From Bacteroidales bacterium (GTDB lineage Bacteria > Bacteroidota > Bacteroidia > Bacteroidales > UBA7960): a stretch of 52,298 nt of DNA. Shown here in pieces: positions 8,608 through 16,989 of the stretch (position 1 is the stretch's first letter; the number at the start of each line of letters is the position of its first letter). A program made the position numbers and the translations under genes. The stretch covers positions 1-52,298 of the forward strand of contig PUOJ01000050.1 of assembly GCA_003552075.1 (NCBI GenBank). The letters run 5' to 3'. Below the pieces are notes generated by a model, which was not told where the DNA came from, made no database searches, and was given only the letters and a program-made list of their open reading frames with translations.

Positions 8608-9060
8608 TTAACCGCGATCACTTTGCTGGGTTGTGCGCATGATATAGACATCATAATCGCCGAGATAAGCAAACCCCAGTTTTCGGTAAAGGGCGATGGC
8701 TTCTTTATTGGTCTGGTGCACTTCCAGCTTGACCTGCGTGTTTCGTTCGCGGGCATAATGGATTGATTTTTCGCTGAGCAGCAGGCCAATGCCCTGACGC
8801 TGGTATTCGGGCAGCACCCCCAGGTGATGCAGGTGCATGCGCCTTCCATCGTAGGTCATCCAGCTGGTTCCAACAACCCGGCCTTCCGCGGTGCAGGCCA
8901 CCAGCATTTTCCCGCCAAGCTTTATGCTGCGCAGGATGGTCTGCAGGTCATCACCACGGTGCGCACCTCCCAGGTCCGTCGCATTCCATACCTCCATCAC
9001 CTGGGGATAATCCTCTCCGGCGAAATCGCGAATTTTCAGTTGTTGATTGTGGGCGTTCAT
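8608..9060 (-). CDS. GNAT family N-acetyltransferase
   Basis: A 150-residue single-domain GNAT acetyltransferase that would transfer an acetyl group from acetyl-CoA to an amine. The acetyl-CoA pyrophosphate-binding motif A is visible as LGVLPEYQRQGIG (residues 80-92, Q/RxxGxG/A), followed by helix LLLSEKSIHYAR. Motif B is LEVHQTNKEAIALYRKLGF, ending with the usual YRKLGF signature near residues 125-130. There is no operon partner; comF lies about 550 bases upstream on the same strand. The substrate (small molecule, or protein alpha-amine as in RimI) is not predictable. Confidence 0.88.
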   Translation of the reverse strand: MNAHNQQLKIRDFAGEDYPQVMEVWNATDLGGAHRGDDLQTILRSIKLGGKMLVACTAEGRVVGTSWMTYDGRRMHLHHLGVLPEYQRQGIGLLLSEKSIHYARERNTQVKLEVHQTNKEAIALYRKLGFAYLGDYDVYIMRTTQQSDRG

Positions 9061-9606
9061 ATGTTTTTGCTTTTACAAAACTCTGTTATTCTACGTTTTG
9101 TGGTTTTGATTTCTCGCAGAGGTTCACTGATGGTTTCGCGGAGGCTCCCGGAGATAAAAACCCATCGGCAATAACCATTCTCCTGTTTGTCAAAGTCCTG
9201 TTCCCAAATGGCCGGGGTTAGCAACTTGGGCCGTTGGCTTTGCGAAGGCAAAAAATACCCGGCTTATCTGTTTGTGGTTTTTAAGCTTGCTGATTTGCCC
9301 GTGTTTAAGTTCCTGGCAAAAGTTCAATGCATGCATTATAGCGGTTTGGGGCTTGATGTTTGACGTTATTCGCGGCCGCGCCACAGCTGTCCAAAGCCTG
9401 AAGTTGCTGCGGGGGGGCGCGATATTGCATACGAAGTTACGGAATTCATCCTGACCAGCAATTACCGCCCGGATGATGTTGCAAGCATTTGTGGCAATGG
9501 CGCAGCATTCGAACGGGCATCCTTGATGGAGGCAACGTTCATAGGAGTAATCCTGGTGGGGTGCAGGGTTCAGCTGGCAGAGCCTGACACTGCTCAGGGG
9601 TGGCAA
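9061..9606. other. 546-base intergenic region without a supported gene
   Basis: It lies between comF and the acetyltransferase gene, both minus strand. A CGCAGAGG/CGCGGAGG repeat pair sits at about 9115-9146. Open frames on both strands (for example a 138-codon minus-strand one) have no recognisable domain and unusual composition. I see no RNA gene. Confidence 0.5.
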
Positions 9607-10302
9607 TCAGTCTGTAATGGCCAGTGTGGCAATCCACACTTTTACGCCCGGCACTTGCAGCAGGCTATTGGCGCAGGCCTCCAGGGTGGCACCGGTGGTG
9701 ACCACGTCATCAACAAGCAGCACATGCTGGTTTGCAAGTGCTGCTTCGTCTGTCACTCGGAAGCCCTGGGACACGTTCTCCCAACGGTGGAAGCGGTCCT
9801 TTTTTGTTTGTGTGGCGGTTTCTTCCATCCGCACGAGGAGGTCGCTGCGGGAGGGGATTTGCAGCACGTCTGTCAGACCTCTGCAAATGATTTCGCTCTG
9901 ATTGAATCCGCGGGCACGCGCCTTTGCAGGATGCAGGGGTACGGGGATCATCATGTGGAGGTCCTTATAGTGTGGCGATTTTTTCAGCGACAAGCCAAGC
10001 AGGCCGCCCAAGTATTCGCCAAGTTTGAGGTTTCCGCGGTATTTGAACTGGTGTATGGCTTGCTGCACCAGTCCACCTTTCTGAAAATAATACAATGCCG
10101 TGCCGGTCTCCAGCTGCAAGCGCCCCCAGAATCTGCGGACCAGGGGGTTGTCGGCTTGCATGCAAAAGCCCGTTCGTGGCATGGCCACACGGCAAAAACC
10201 ACAAAGGTGCTTTTCGCCACCGAAAAGCACACACCGGCAGGCGCAACAGGTCTGCGGATAGATCAGCGAAAAAAAAGCATGTAGCGTGTCGCGAAAGCCC
10301 AT
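9607..10302 (-). CDS. ComF family phosphoribosyltransferase-like protein
   Basis: A 231-residue ComF-type protein. Naturally transformable bacteria use ComF, with ComEA/ComEC, to take up single-stranded DNA. The N-terminal zinc-finger-like Cys cluster (C19, C20, C22, C24, C34, C37; pattern TCCACRC...HLCGFC) precedes a type I phosphoribosyltransferase domain. The PRPP-binding loop VDDVVTTGAT lies at residues 197-206, and the RGFNQ motif lies mid-protein. The ATG at 10302 is chosen because the domain begins there (GFRDTLHAFFSLIYP); the frame extends 26 codons upstream without similarity. No other competence gene is present, so the role rests on family knowledge. Confidence 0.9.
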   Translation of the reverse strand: MGFRDTLHAFFSLIYPQTCCACRCVLFGGEKHLCGFCRVAMPRTGFCMQADNPLVRRFWGRLQLETGTALYYFQKGGLVQQAIHQFKYRGNLKLGEYLGGLLGLSLKKSPHYKDLHMMIPVPLHPAKARARGFNQSEIICRGLTDVLQIPSRSDLLVRMEETATQTKKDRFHRWENVSQGFRVTDEAALANQHVLLVDDVVTTGATLEACANSLLQVPGVKVWIATLAITD

Positions 10303-10437
10303 GGAAAAAAGCAAAAAGAATCCGTGAATTTTGTATAAATTTGCATGGCTTTTTATGTTCCGGCAATAAAAACCGGGCAAAAAACAGCACCAGCGACCCT
10401 AATTGCAAATTTAGCAAAAAAATTTGTTTTTTTGTCT

Positions 10438-10445
10438 TAATTTTG
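10438..10445 (+). promoter_or_regulatory. Candidate -7 box TAATTTTG
   Basis: Matches TAnnTTTG and would start transcription about 125 nt upstream of the coiled-coil gene at 10576. No well-spaced -33 TTTG is clear. Confidence 0.4.
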
Positions 10446-10575
10446 CAAGGGCGACCACCGGGCATCGCCACAGCCATCGTACAAAACAAACGGCGTGGCG
10501 GCCGGTACGATACCAGTAAAACTGGTTACGGACTTGTTTTTATCATTGTATTCACCCTTAATTTTTTAAATCAAT

Positions 10576-11502
10576 ATGGACAATAATCAGGTTCAGGGCC
10601 AGCAGGGCACTGACAAAAAACAGAAGAACGACAAGATCGTCCGCACAGTCGTTTGGATCCTTGGGGCGCTGGTGATCCTTTTTGGAGTGCTATGGTTCAC
10701 CACGCACCGATCATTGCAGGAAGTCCGCCACGAGCGCGAGGTCATGGTGGAACGCAATTACGGCCTTCAGCTGGAGCTGGACTCCATTCTCGACGATTAT
10801 CACAACACCAGAATGGAGTATGACAGCATTCTAACTGAACAAGACAGCATCATACAGGCCAACGCAGATGAAATACAGAACCTGATTGCCCGCCAGGCAG
10901 ACTATTATCGTATCCGGAGGCAGTTGTCTCAGCTTCAGGAGATTACACAGCAGTACGTGCAGGAGATGGATAGCTTGTATGCGGAAAACAAGGTGCTGCG
11001 TGAAGAAAACGTGCAGATGCGCGAGGAGATACAGCAGGTACAGCGCCGCACCACCGAGCTTACAGAAGACAAGCAACAGCTGGAGTCCCAGGTAGAAATG
11101 GCTTCCGGCTTGCGTGCCTATGAGATTGAAACAACCCCGTTCCGCATCCGTGGCAGGGGCCGGGAGACGGAAACAGACCGGGCCCGCAGGGTTGAACAGC
11201 TGCGCGTATGTTTCGTGATTGGAGAAAACCCCATTACCCCTGCGGGAGAATACAATGCCTACATGCGCATTGCAGACCCGGCTGGTAACATTTTAAGGCT
11301 CAGTGATGGCATGTCTCATGCATTCATTCACCATGGCGACACCCTGCAGTTTTCTGTAAAAGAGCCGTTTACATACGAAAACAGGGCAAAGAGACAATGC
11401 CTTACCTGGGAACGCACAGCAGAGTTTGAGCCTGGCACCTACTCCATTGCCCTGTTTACCGAAGAGTATCGCCTTGGCGAAACAGCCCTGACATTGCGCT
11501 AG
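10576..11502 (+). CDS. Membrane-anchored coiled-coil protein, function unknown
   Basis: A 308-residue protein not assigned to a named family. A charged N-terminus (residues 1-20, Gln/Lys-rich) precedes one membrane helix at about 21-41. A long heptad-patterned coiled coil spans about 45-180, rich in Glu/Gln/Leu (LQLELDSIL, IIQANADEIQNL, LREENVQMREEIQQV). A C-terminal globular part (about 205-308) is predicted beta-rich (VCFVIGENPITPAGEYNAYMRI). The topology suggests the coiled coil and C-terminal domain lie in the periplasm. Similar anchored coiled-coil proteins of unknown role are common in Bacteroidota. It appears monocistronic and is followed immediately by an intrinsic terminator. Confidence 0.75.
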   Translation: MDNNQVQGQQGTDKKQKNDKIVRTVVWILGALVILFGVLWFTTHRSLQEVRHEREVMVERNYGLQLELDSILDDYHNTRMEYDSILTEQDSIIQANADEIQNLIARQADYYRIRRQLSQLQEITQQYVQEMDSLYAENKVLREENVQMREEIQQVQRRTTELTEDKQQLESQVEMASGLRAYEIETTPFRIRGRGRETETDRARRVEQLRVCFVIGENPITPAGEYNAYMRIADPAGNILRLSDGMSHAFIHHGDTLQFSVKEPFTYENRAKRQCLTWERTAEFEPGTYSIALFTEEYRLGETALTLR

Positions 11503-11517
11503 TGTCGTGTCAGTGCT

Positions 11518-11547
11518 GCTGTGACGCATAAGTCGCAGCGTTTTTTT
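11518..11547 (+). terminator. Intrinsic terminator after coiled-coil gene (copy A hairpin)
   Basis: Stem GCTGTGAC/GTCGCAGC, fully paired with one G-U, loop GCATAA, then a seven-T run. It begins 16 bases after the stop codon. Confidence 0.75.
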
Positions 11548-11671
11548 CTCAGCTCGCAAAAGAAAAGCCATACATGGCATGAGCTATCTAAGCGAGTTGT
11601 TTTGCAGCGCTGAGAAAAAAGATAAAGCCCTGGGCTGGCTAAATCAGCGTTGACATGACACCAGTGTCGCG

Positions 11672-11696
11672 CCAATGCTACGGTGTTGGTTTTTTT
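11672..11696 (+). terminator. Second terminator-like hairpin with UACG tetraloop (copy B)
   Basis: Stem CCAATGC/GTGTTGG (all pairs counting G-U) closed by the very stable UACG tetraloop and followed by seven T. It occupies the same place in copy B as the terminator does in copy A, with a different sequence. Confidence 0.65.
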
Positions 11697-11849
11697 CACA
11701 GAGGTTGATCTCCGCTTCATACAGAGAGGCGCGCATGGCATTGGCCATGTAAGGCTTTTATTCTTCTGGGATGAGGGAAAAGATCAAGCCCTGGGCCGGC
11801 TAAGGCAGCGTTGACATGACACGAGCCAAAAACCAACAGCCAACAATTT

Positions 11850-11865
11850 GACATTTAGACGTTTT
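11850..11865 (+). repeat. Octamer array, type C, 2 units, before pfkA
   Basis: GACATTTA and GACGTTTT end 4 bases before the pfkA ATG at 11870. A type B heptamer remnant (AGCCAAAAACCAACAGCC) immediately precedes them. Confidence 0.5.
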
Positions 11866-11869
11866 TGAT

Positions 11870-12979
11870 ATGAAGGATACCATGAGAAAAAGAGTGTTGA
11901 TCGCCACCGGCGGTGGTGATTGCCCCGGACTAAACGCCGTGATACGCGCCGTAGTGATGCGCGCCTCACAGGAACGTGACTGGGAGGTCGTAGGCAGCAT
12001 CAATGCCTTCGACGGGGTGTTGAATGAACCCAACGAGATCGTCATCCTCGACGAAAAGGAGGTTGCCGGTGTACATATACGCGGAGGTACAATCATTGGC
12101 ACCACCAACAAAGGAGGCCCGTTTGCCTGGCCCATCAAGAACAAGGATGGATCCTGGGGCTCTGCAGACCGCTCAGACGAAATGATGCGCCGATTGCAGT
12201 ATCTTGGTGTAGACGCCGTGATCAATATTGGTGGAGATGGCTCTCAACAAATCTCACAAAAGCTTTTTGAAAAAGGCTGCAACATCATTGGGGTACCGAA
12301 AACCATCGACAATGACCTGTCGGCCACGGATTTTACCTTCGGGTTTCAGACGGCCGTGCAGGAGGCCACCACCGCTGTTGACAAGCTGGTGACTACTGCG
12401 GCCAGCCATAACAGGGTGTTTGTCCTGGAGGTCATGGGACGCTACGCCGGCTGGATCGGCCTGCACGCCGCCGTGGCGGGTGGTGCCGATGTGTGCCTGA
12501 TCCCCGAGATCCCTTATGACCTTGAAGCGGTGAAAGAAAAGATCTATTCCCGGTTCAATCGCGGCCGGGGATATGCCATCATTGTGATCGCAGAGGGTGC
12601 CAAGCCCAAGGATGGCGACCTGCATTATAAGGAGAGCGAGGAGATCGGCTACGACAAGGTGCGTCTTGGCGGCGTGGCTTCCAAGCTGATTGCAGAGCTG
12701 AAAAATGCCGGTCTCGAGACCGACATGCGCGAAACCGTGCTGGGTCACCTCCAGCGTGGGGGCACCCCCATCGCTTACGACAGGATCCTGGCCACCCAGT
12801 TTGGTGTAGAAGCCTTCGAGATGGTCCTTCGCGAAGAGTTCGGCAAGATGGTCGCCTACAGGCACCCAAATATCGTCAGCGTGCCGTTCAGCGAAGCCAT
12901 CAGCCATTATAACTTCGTAAACCCCGACTCTGACCTGATCAAGTCGGCCCGGGGCGTGGGTATCTGCATGGGCGACTAA
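11870..12979 (+). CDS. pfkA: 6-phosphofructokinase, group III, predicted ATP-dependent
   Basis: A 369-residue phosphofructokinase, converting fructose 6-phosphate to fructose 1,6-bisphosphate in glycolysis. The N-terminal nucleotide loop is GGGDCPGLN (residues 14-22). The donor-selecting motif is GGDGSQQ (121-127) with Gly at position 124, where PPi-dependent enzymes have Asp. PKTIDND (143-149) carries the catalytic Asp residues and a Lys at 144 that is typical of PPi-type and group III enzymes. The Gly+Lys combination matches group III ATP enzymes such as those of actinomycetes (family knowledge), so ATP is the more likely donor. Either ATG (11870 or 11882) could start the protein. The long structured leader suggests regulated expression. 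Confidence 0.95.
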   Translation: MKDTMRKRVLIATGGGDCPGLNAVIRAVVMRASQERDWEVVGSINAFDGVLNEPNEIVILDEKEVAGVHIRGGTIIGTTNKGGPFAWPIKNKDGSWGSADRSDEMMRRLQYLGVDAVINIGGDGSQQISQKLFEKGCNIIGVPKTIDNDLSATDFTFGFQTAVQEATTAVDKLVTTAASHNRVFVLEVMGRYAGWIGLHAAVAGGADVCLIPEIPYDLEAVKEKIYSRFNRGRGYAIIVIAEGAKPKDGDLHYKESEEIGYDKVRLGGVASKLIAELKNAGLETDMRETVLGHLQRGGTPIAYDRILATQFGVEAFEMVLREEFGKMVAYRHPNIVSVPFSEAISHYNFVNPDSDLIKSARGVGICMGD

Positions 12980-13040
12980 TGGCCTTGCCCCCTTTTCCAA
13001 TGCTCCGGAACAGCCTTTTGCCTCCCCGGGCGGATGCCTG

Positions 13041-13092
13041 AAGCGGAAAGTCCGGAACCCGGAAATGGCTCAATGACAAGCGGAAGCCTCCC
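13041..13092 (+). repeat. Possible diverged GGCTAA leader element, copy E (before priA)
   Basis: GGAAAGTCCGGAACCCGG, ATGGCTCAATGACA and AAGCCTCCC parallel copy D before the lipid kinase (GTCCGGAACCGGG, GGCTAAAGCCTCCC). It ends about 47 bases before the priA start. The similarity is weak. Confidence 0.35.
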
Positions 13093-13138
13093 CCTTTGGC
13101 GGCGTTCCTGCATTTTCTTAACGTAAAAGTGGGATTTT

Positions 13139-15631
13139 GTGTCGACACGCCTGACCCGATATGCGGATGTTCTGCTGCCTTTGCCGCTGAAGGGCTGCTT
13201 TACCTATCGTGTGCCCTTTGAGCTGAATGACAGGATTCGGCCAGGCCAGCGAGCTGTTGTGCCGTTTGGGCGCAACAAGGTGTATGCTGCCCTTGTTCGC
13301 CGGTTGCATGAAGACCCTCCAGGCTCCGTCCGCACCAAATATATCCACCAGCTGCTCGACGACGCACCAGTCGTCACGGAGCAACAGTTTGCCTTCTGGG
13401 ATTGGGTTGCTGAATACTATATGTGTACGGCCGGGGACGTGATGTCTGCTGCGCTGCCGCCTGCGATGAAGCTGGCCGGAGAAACCCGCATCACCCTCAA
13501 CCCGGCGGCAAGGCCCGAACTGCACACGCTCAATGAAAAAGAGCAGTCCCTGATGGAAGCGCTCGCTAAAAAGGGGCAGGTCACCCTTTCAGAAGCAGCC
13601 AAAACGGCTTCTTTGCCCAAGGTGCTCCCGCTCATCAAGGCGATGATGGAAAAAGGGCTGATCATCACCAAAGAGGAGCTTGAAAACCCCTGGCGCCCGC
13701 GGCTTGTGAAACACGTCCGCCTGACAAAAGCCTGGGCCAGCGAACCAAAGATAGAGGAGCTTTTCAATTACGCGGAGCAAAAGGCCCCGCGCCAGCTTGA
13801 GGTCTTGATGCGCTATATCAGCCAGGCCAAAAGCCTTGAAAAACGACCTGAAATCAGCCAGCAGTCCCTCACCAACAAGGTCAAGGGAGGGCATGCCGCC
13901 CTGCAGGCGCTGGTGAAAAAAGGGGTTTTTGACATTACTGAAAAGGAACTCAGCTACTTCGACCACCTGCAGGTGCAGGACAAGGAGGTTACCCTGAACA
14001 TACACCAGGAAAAAGCCATGGCTGAGGTGAGGAAGGGCCTTGAGGACAAGCAGGTGGTGCTGTTGCACGGGGTGACCTCAAGCGGGAAAACAGAGCTTTA
14101 CATCAAGCTGATCCGGGAAACATTGGCGCGGGGCGAGCAGGTGCTTTACCTGCTTCCTGAGATTGCGCTAACCACCCAGATCATCCGCAAGCTGCAGCAT
14201 CACTTTGGCACCAGGGCCGGAATCTACCACTCGCGGTTCAACCCCATGGAGCGCGTGGAAGTGTGGAATAACCTCTTGCAGGGTGGCATCCAAAGTGGCG
14301 GAGAGCTTATTCGATATGATCTCGTCCTGGGGCCTCGTTCAGCGGTCTTTCTGCCATTCCGCAAGCTGGGTCTGATCATCGTGGATGAAGAACACGAGTC
14401 GGGGTACAAGCAGCATGACCCGGCGCCCCGTTATCACGCGCGGGATGCGGCCATTTACCTGGCCTCGATGCACGGCGCCAGGGTCTTGCTGGGGTCTGCC
14501 ACGCCTTCGCTGGAGGTGTTCTCCAACGCCCAAAGCGGCAAGTTCGGGTATGCCGGTATTGAAAAAAGGCATGGCGAGGTGATGATGCCCGAGGTGCACG
14601 TAGCCAACCTGCGGCACGATAAGCGGGGCAAGGCGATGAAGTCCCACTTTTCGCACCTGTTGTTCAAAAGCATGGAAGAGGCCTTGCAGGATGGGGAACA
14701 GGTGATCCTTTTCCAAAACCGTCGCGGGTTCTCCCCCCGGCTGGAGTGCAATGTCTGCCAGTGGCTTCCGGAGTGCCACCAGTGCGATGTCACGCTGGTA
14801 TATCATAAAAAGATCAACAGGCTCAAATGTCACTATTGTGGACATACCACGGCACCACCAGCCACCTGTCCGTCGTGCACCTCGCCAGCCATCAGGATGA
14901 TTGGCTTTGGTACGGAAAAGATCGAAGAAGAGTTGCCCCTGTTCTTTCCTGATGCCCACATTGCCAGGATGGACCTTGACACCACGCGGTCCAGACACGC
15001 CTGGCGCCGGATCATAGAGGACTTTGAGGCAGGCCGTACCGACATCCTGGTGGGCACGCAGATGGTGAGTAAGGGCCTGGATTTTGACAATGTGGGCGTG
15101 GTTGGCATCCTGAATGCGGACAACATGCTCAACTTTCCTGATTTTCGTGCCCACGAAAGGGCTTTTCAGCTGATGGCGCAGGTCAGCGGCCGTGCCGGTA
15201 GGCACAAAAAACGGGGCAAGGTCATCATCCAGTCGCACAACCCCGGCCATCCCATCATCAAACAGGTACAGGAAAACGATTATGCCGGCATGTACCGGCA
15301 GCAGGTCGCAGAGCGCAGGGAGTTTAACTACCCGCCTTACACCCGCCTCATCAAAGTAAGCCTGATGCATTCGCGCGAAGACTACCTCGACGATGCAGCC
15401 AGGGAGCTCACCACGCGCTTTAGCAAGGCCTTCCCCGGGAAGGTCCTGGGGCCGGAGTACCCCCTGGTGTCGCGGGTACGCAACCAGTACATCAAGAACA
15501 CGCTGATCAAACTGCGCCGCAGTCCCTCCTTGCCTTCCGAAAAACAAAAACTTCGCGACCTGGCCGATCGCTTCCAGGAAGAAAGCAGGTGGAAAGCCAT
15601 CAAGGTGGTATTTCACGTGGACCCTTTGTAG
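13139..15631 (+). CDS. priA: Primosomal protein N' (replication restart helicase PriA)
   Basis: An 830-residue superfamily 2 helicase that reloads the replisome at stalled forks. The N-terminal DNA-binding domain starts ADVLLPLPLKGCFTYRVP. Walker A is GVTSSGKTEL (about residues 311-320) and the DEEH box is near residue 415. Paired zinc-binding cysteines (CNVC, CHQC, CHYC, CPSC patterns) lie at about residues 537-582. The helicase C-terminal motifs include GTQMVSKGLDFDNV and QVSGRAGR. The GTG at 13139 is the likely start because the conserved N-terminus begins seven residues later and no nearby ATG fits. Length is at the upper end for the family. It appears monocistronic. Confidence 0.96.
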   Translation: MSTRLTRYADVLLPLPLKGCFTYRVPFELNDRIRPGQRAVVPFGRNKVYAALVRRLHEDPPGSVRTKYIHQLLDDAPVVTEQQFAFWDWVAEYYMCTAGDVMSAALPPAMKLAGETRITLNPAARPELHTLNEKEQSLMEALAKKGQVTLSEAAKTASLPKVLPLIKAMMEKGLIITKEELENPWRPRLVKHVRLTKAWASEPKIEELFNYAEQKAPRQLEVLMRYISQAKSLEKRPEISQQSLTNKVKGGHAALQALVKKGVFDITEKELSYFDHLQVQDKEVTLNIHQEKAMAEVRKGLEDKQVVLLHGVTSSGKTELYIKLIRETLARGEQVLYLLPEIALTTQIIRKLQHHFGTRAGIYHSRFNPMERVEVWNNLLQGGIQSGGELIRYDLVLGPRSAVFLPFRKLGLIIVDEEHESGYKQHDPAPRYHARDAAIYLASMHGARVLLGSATPSLEVFSNAQSGKFGYAGIEKRHGEVMMPEVHVANLRHDKRGKAMKSHFSHLLFKSMEEALQDGEQVILFQNRRGFSPRLECNVCQWLPECHQCDVTLVYHKKINRLKCHYCGHTTAPPATCPSCTSPAIRMIGFGTEKIEEELPLFFPDAHIARMDLDTTRSRHAWRRIIEDFEAGRTDILVGTQMVSKGLDFDNVGVVGILNADNMLNFPDFRAHERAFQLMAQVSGRAGRHKKRGKVIIQSHNPGHPIIKQVQENDYAGMYRQQVAERREFNYPPYTRLIKVSLMHSREDYLDDAARELTTRFSKAFPGKVLGPEYPLVSRVRNQYIKNTLIKLRRSPSLPSEKQKLRDLADRFQEESRWKAIKVVFHVDPL

Positions 15632-15803
15632 GGGTCTGCATACGGCAAGGAGACCGAAGCCCCCCCTGCCATTTCGCCCAACCGGAGCTGGGAATCAACA
15701 CAGGCGCGGCGTCATCCAGCCTGAACAAAAAGCATGTAACGTACATGCCAAAGAACTGGTAAACAGAAAGGTAATTGTTGTCAGTGGGCGCACAGCGCAA
15801 GAA

Positions 15804-15849
15804 GGCTTTTGGCTATTGCCATTGATCATTCATAAGAAAGCCAAAAGCC
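15804..15849. repeat. Type B heptamer inverted repeat after priA
   Basis: GGCTTTTGGCT (15804-15814) and AGCCAAAAGCC (15839-15849) form a perfect 11-bp inverted repeat around a 24-base loop. The TTGGCTATTG segment belongs to the type B (TTGGCTA) repeat family. A separate palindrome, GCATGTAACGTACATGC, lies near 15731. Confidence 0.75.
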
Positions 15850-15922
15850 ATCCTGTTGAAAACAGCACAAATTTCGTAAAACCGGGGGGTTGCGAAAACA
15901 CAAACAAGCGGTCATGCCGGGG

Positions 15923-16216
15923 TCAGTGTTCTTCCGTGATGATGTAGACGTCTTCTCCTTCTCTTTTCATCAGGTATTTTTCCCGGGCATAGCGTTCGAG
16001 GGCGTCGGGGTCGCTCTGCAGCCGGTCGATCGCCATGCTGTCGCGGCGGATCTCTTCCAGGTAAAACTCCTGTTGTCGCCGAAGGTCGTAGATCTCCCGC
16101 TGCAGGCGCCAATGCTGAATAAGGCTGTAGTTGTCGAAGAAAAGTAACCACACGAACACCACGATCAGGGCGATCACGTATTTGTTGCGCAAGATGGGGG
16201 GGATTCCTGACCACAT
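15923..16216 (-). CDS. Septum formation initiator family protein (DivIC/FtsB-like)
   Basis: A 97-residue bitopic protein: a short cytoplasmic N-terminus, one membrane helix at about residues 14-29 (VIALIVVFVWLLFF), then a periplasmic coiled coil (IQHWRLQREIYDLRRQQEFYL). The C-terminal segment RLQSDPDALERYAREKYLM is the hallmark of the FtsB/DivIC family. These proteins bridge FtsL and FtsQ in the divisome. It is the last gene of a minus-strand run after tsaB (31-base gap), itself after the efflux adaptor and TolC-like genes. Confidence 0.88.
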   Translation of the reverse strand: MWSGIPPILRNKYVIALIVVFVWLLFFDNYSLIQHWRLQREIYDLRRQQEFYLEEIRRDSMAIDRLQSDPDALERYAREKYLMKREGEDVYIITEEH

Positions 16217-16247
16217 AGGCTTCCGGGCTTTTTACAAAGGTAAGGAA

Positions 16248-16976
16248 TTAAGAATAGAGTCCCTTTACCCTGGGTTTGCCTGCCACAAAATTTTTTAGGT
16301 AAAACGGTTCAAAGTAGGCCAGGTCTTCAAACTGCCGGGTGGCAAAGCGCTTTTCTGCTTCCGGCGCCATGCCGCGAACGCTGGCGTGCACGCCATCGAC
16401 ATGCTGCAGATTTGGAGACATCAGCACGTCGCGGCATTTTGCGGCACCATCCCCAAAATAAATGATCTTCGCCTCACGGAGGGCCTCTTCATGCAGGCTC
16501 TTTTCATCCATCACTTCTGCCCGGGTTGCTCTCACCGGATGCAAGGCCCTGTCGAAAAGGGCATAATAGACCTCCATACGGCGCGCATCAATCATCGGAC
16601 AAAACAAGGTTTTTCCGGGTGCCGGGGGAATCACGCCATGGGTGTCGGAAAGGTGCGCAATGCCGGTGGCTGCCAGCGCCTTCATCGTGTCTATGGCCAG
16701 GAGGGGAATGTCCTGTCCGAAACAGATACCTTTGGCCACAGATACGCCAATGCGGAGGCCGGTATAAGAGCCGGGGCCCTGGCTTACCGCCACGGCATCC
16801 AGGTCTCCGGCCTTCATCCCTGCTTCCTTTAAGGCTTCTTCAATAAAGACGGTTAATAATGCCGAGTGCGAATAGTCGGTGCTGACCTCCTCGCGGGAGG
16901 CAACCAGGTCGCCTTGGATTGCAATGCCTGCAGAACAGGCTTTGGTGGTGGATTCAATCAGCAATATGTTCGCCAT
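16248..16976 (-). CDS. tsaB: tRNA N6-threonylcarbamoyladenosine complex subunit TsaB
   Basis: A 242-residue ASKHA-fold protein, the non-catalytic partner that dimerises with TsaD in making t6A37 on ANN-decoding tRNAs. The N-terminus ILLIESTTKACSAGI and the family signature SQGPGSYTGLRIG (about residues 70-82) are intact, followed by AKGICFG and LLAIDTMKALA. Length matches TsaB rather than TsaD, which is longer with a HxxxH metal site absent here. The start lies 14 bases downstream of the adaptor gene stop, so translation is likely coupled within the tolC-adaptor-tsaB-divIC operon. Confidence 0.95.
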   Translation of the reverse strand: MANILLIESTTKACSAGIAIQGDLVASREEVSTDYSHSALLTVFIEEALKEAGMKAGDLDAVAVSQGPGSYTGLRIGVSVAKGICFGQDIPLLAIDTMKALAATGIAHLSDTHGVIPPAPGKTLFCPMIDARRMEVYYALFDRALHPVRATRAEVMDEKSLHEEALREAKIIYFGDGAAKCRDVLMSPNLQHVDGVHASVRGMAPEAEKRFATRQFEDLAYFEPFYLKNFVAGKPRVKGLYS

Positions 16977-16989
16977 ATGCGCATTGTGC

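Larger units (their letters stand above)
11501..11825 (+). repeat. ~162-bp imperfect tandem duplication upstream of pfkA (GGCTAA elements A and B)
   Basis: Copies span about 11501-11662 and 11663-11825. Both open with AGTGTCG, then a hairpin with a seven-T run, then a CATGGCAT segment, and end with AGCCCTGGGCYGGCTAA and CAGCGTTGACATGACAC. Divergence is highest in the middle, so the ends are the conserved parts. The first copy begins in the stop codon of the coiled-coil gene. The second ends about 45 bases before pfkA, with type B and type C repeats in between. Confidence 0.85.

Noticed and set aside
9440-9520. GTTCGAAT sequence on the minus strand considered as a tRNA T-loop
   Set aside because: Flanking bases do not form a T-stem and no acceptor or anticodon arms can be drawn.
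9523-10284. 253-codon plus-strand frame
   Set aside because: Antisense to comF, whose zinc-finger and PRPP-loop motifs make it the real gene.
14339-15616. 425-codon open frame on the minus strand
   Set aside because: Lies wholly within priA on the opposite strand; no family resemblance. Long antisense frames are expected from the GC-rich third-codon positions.
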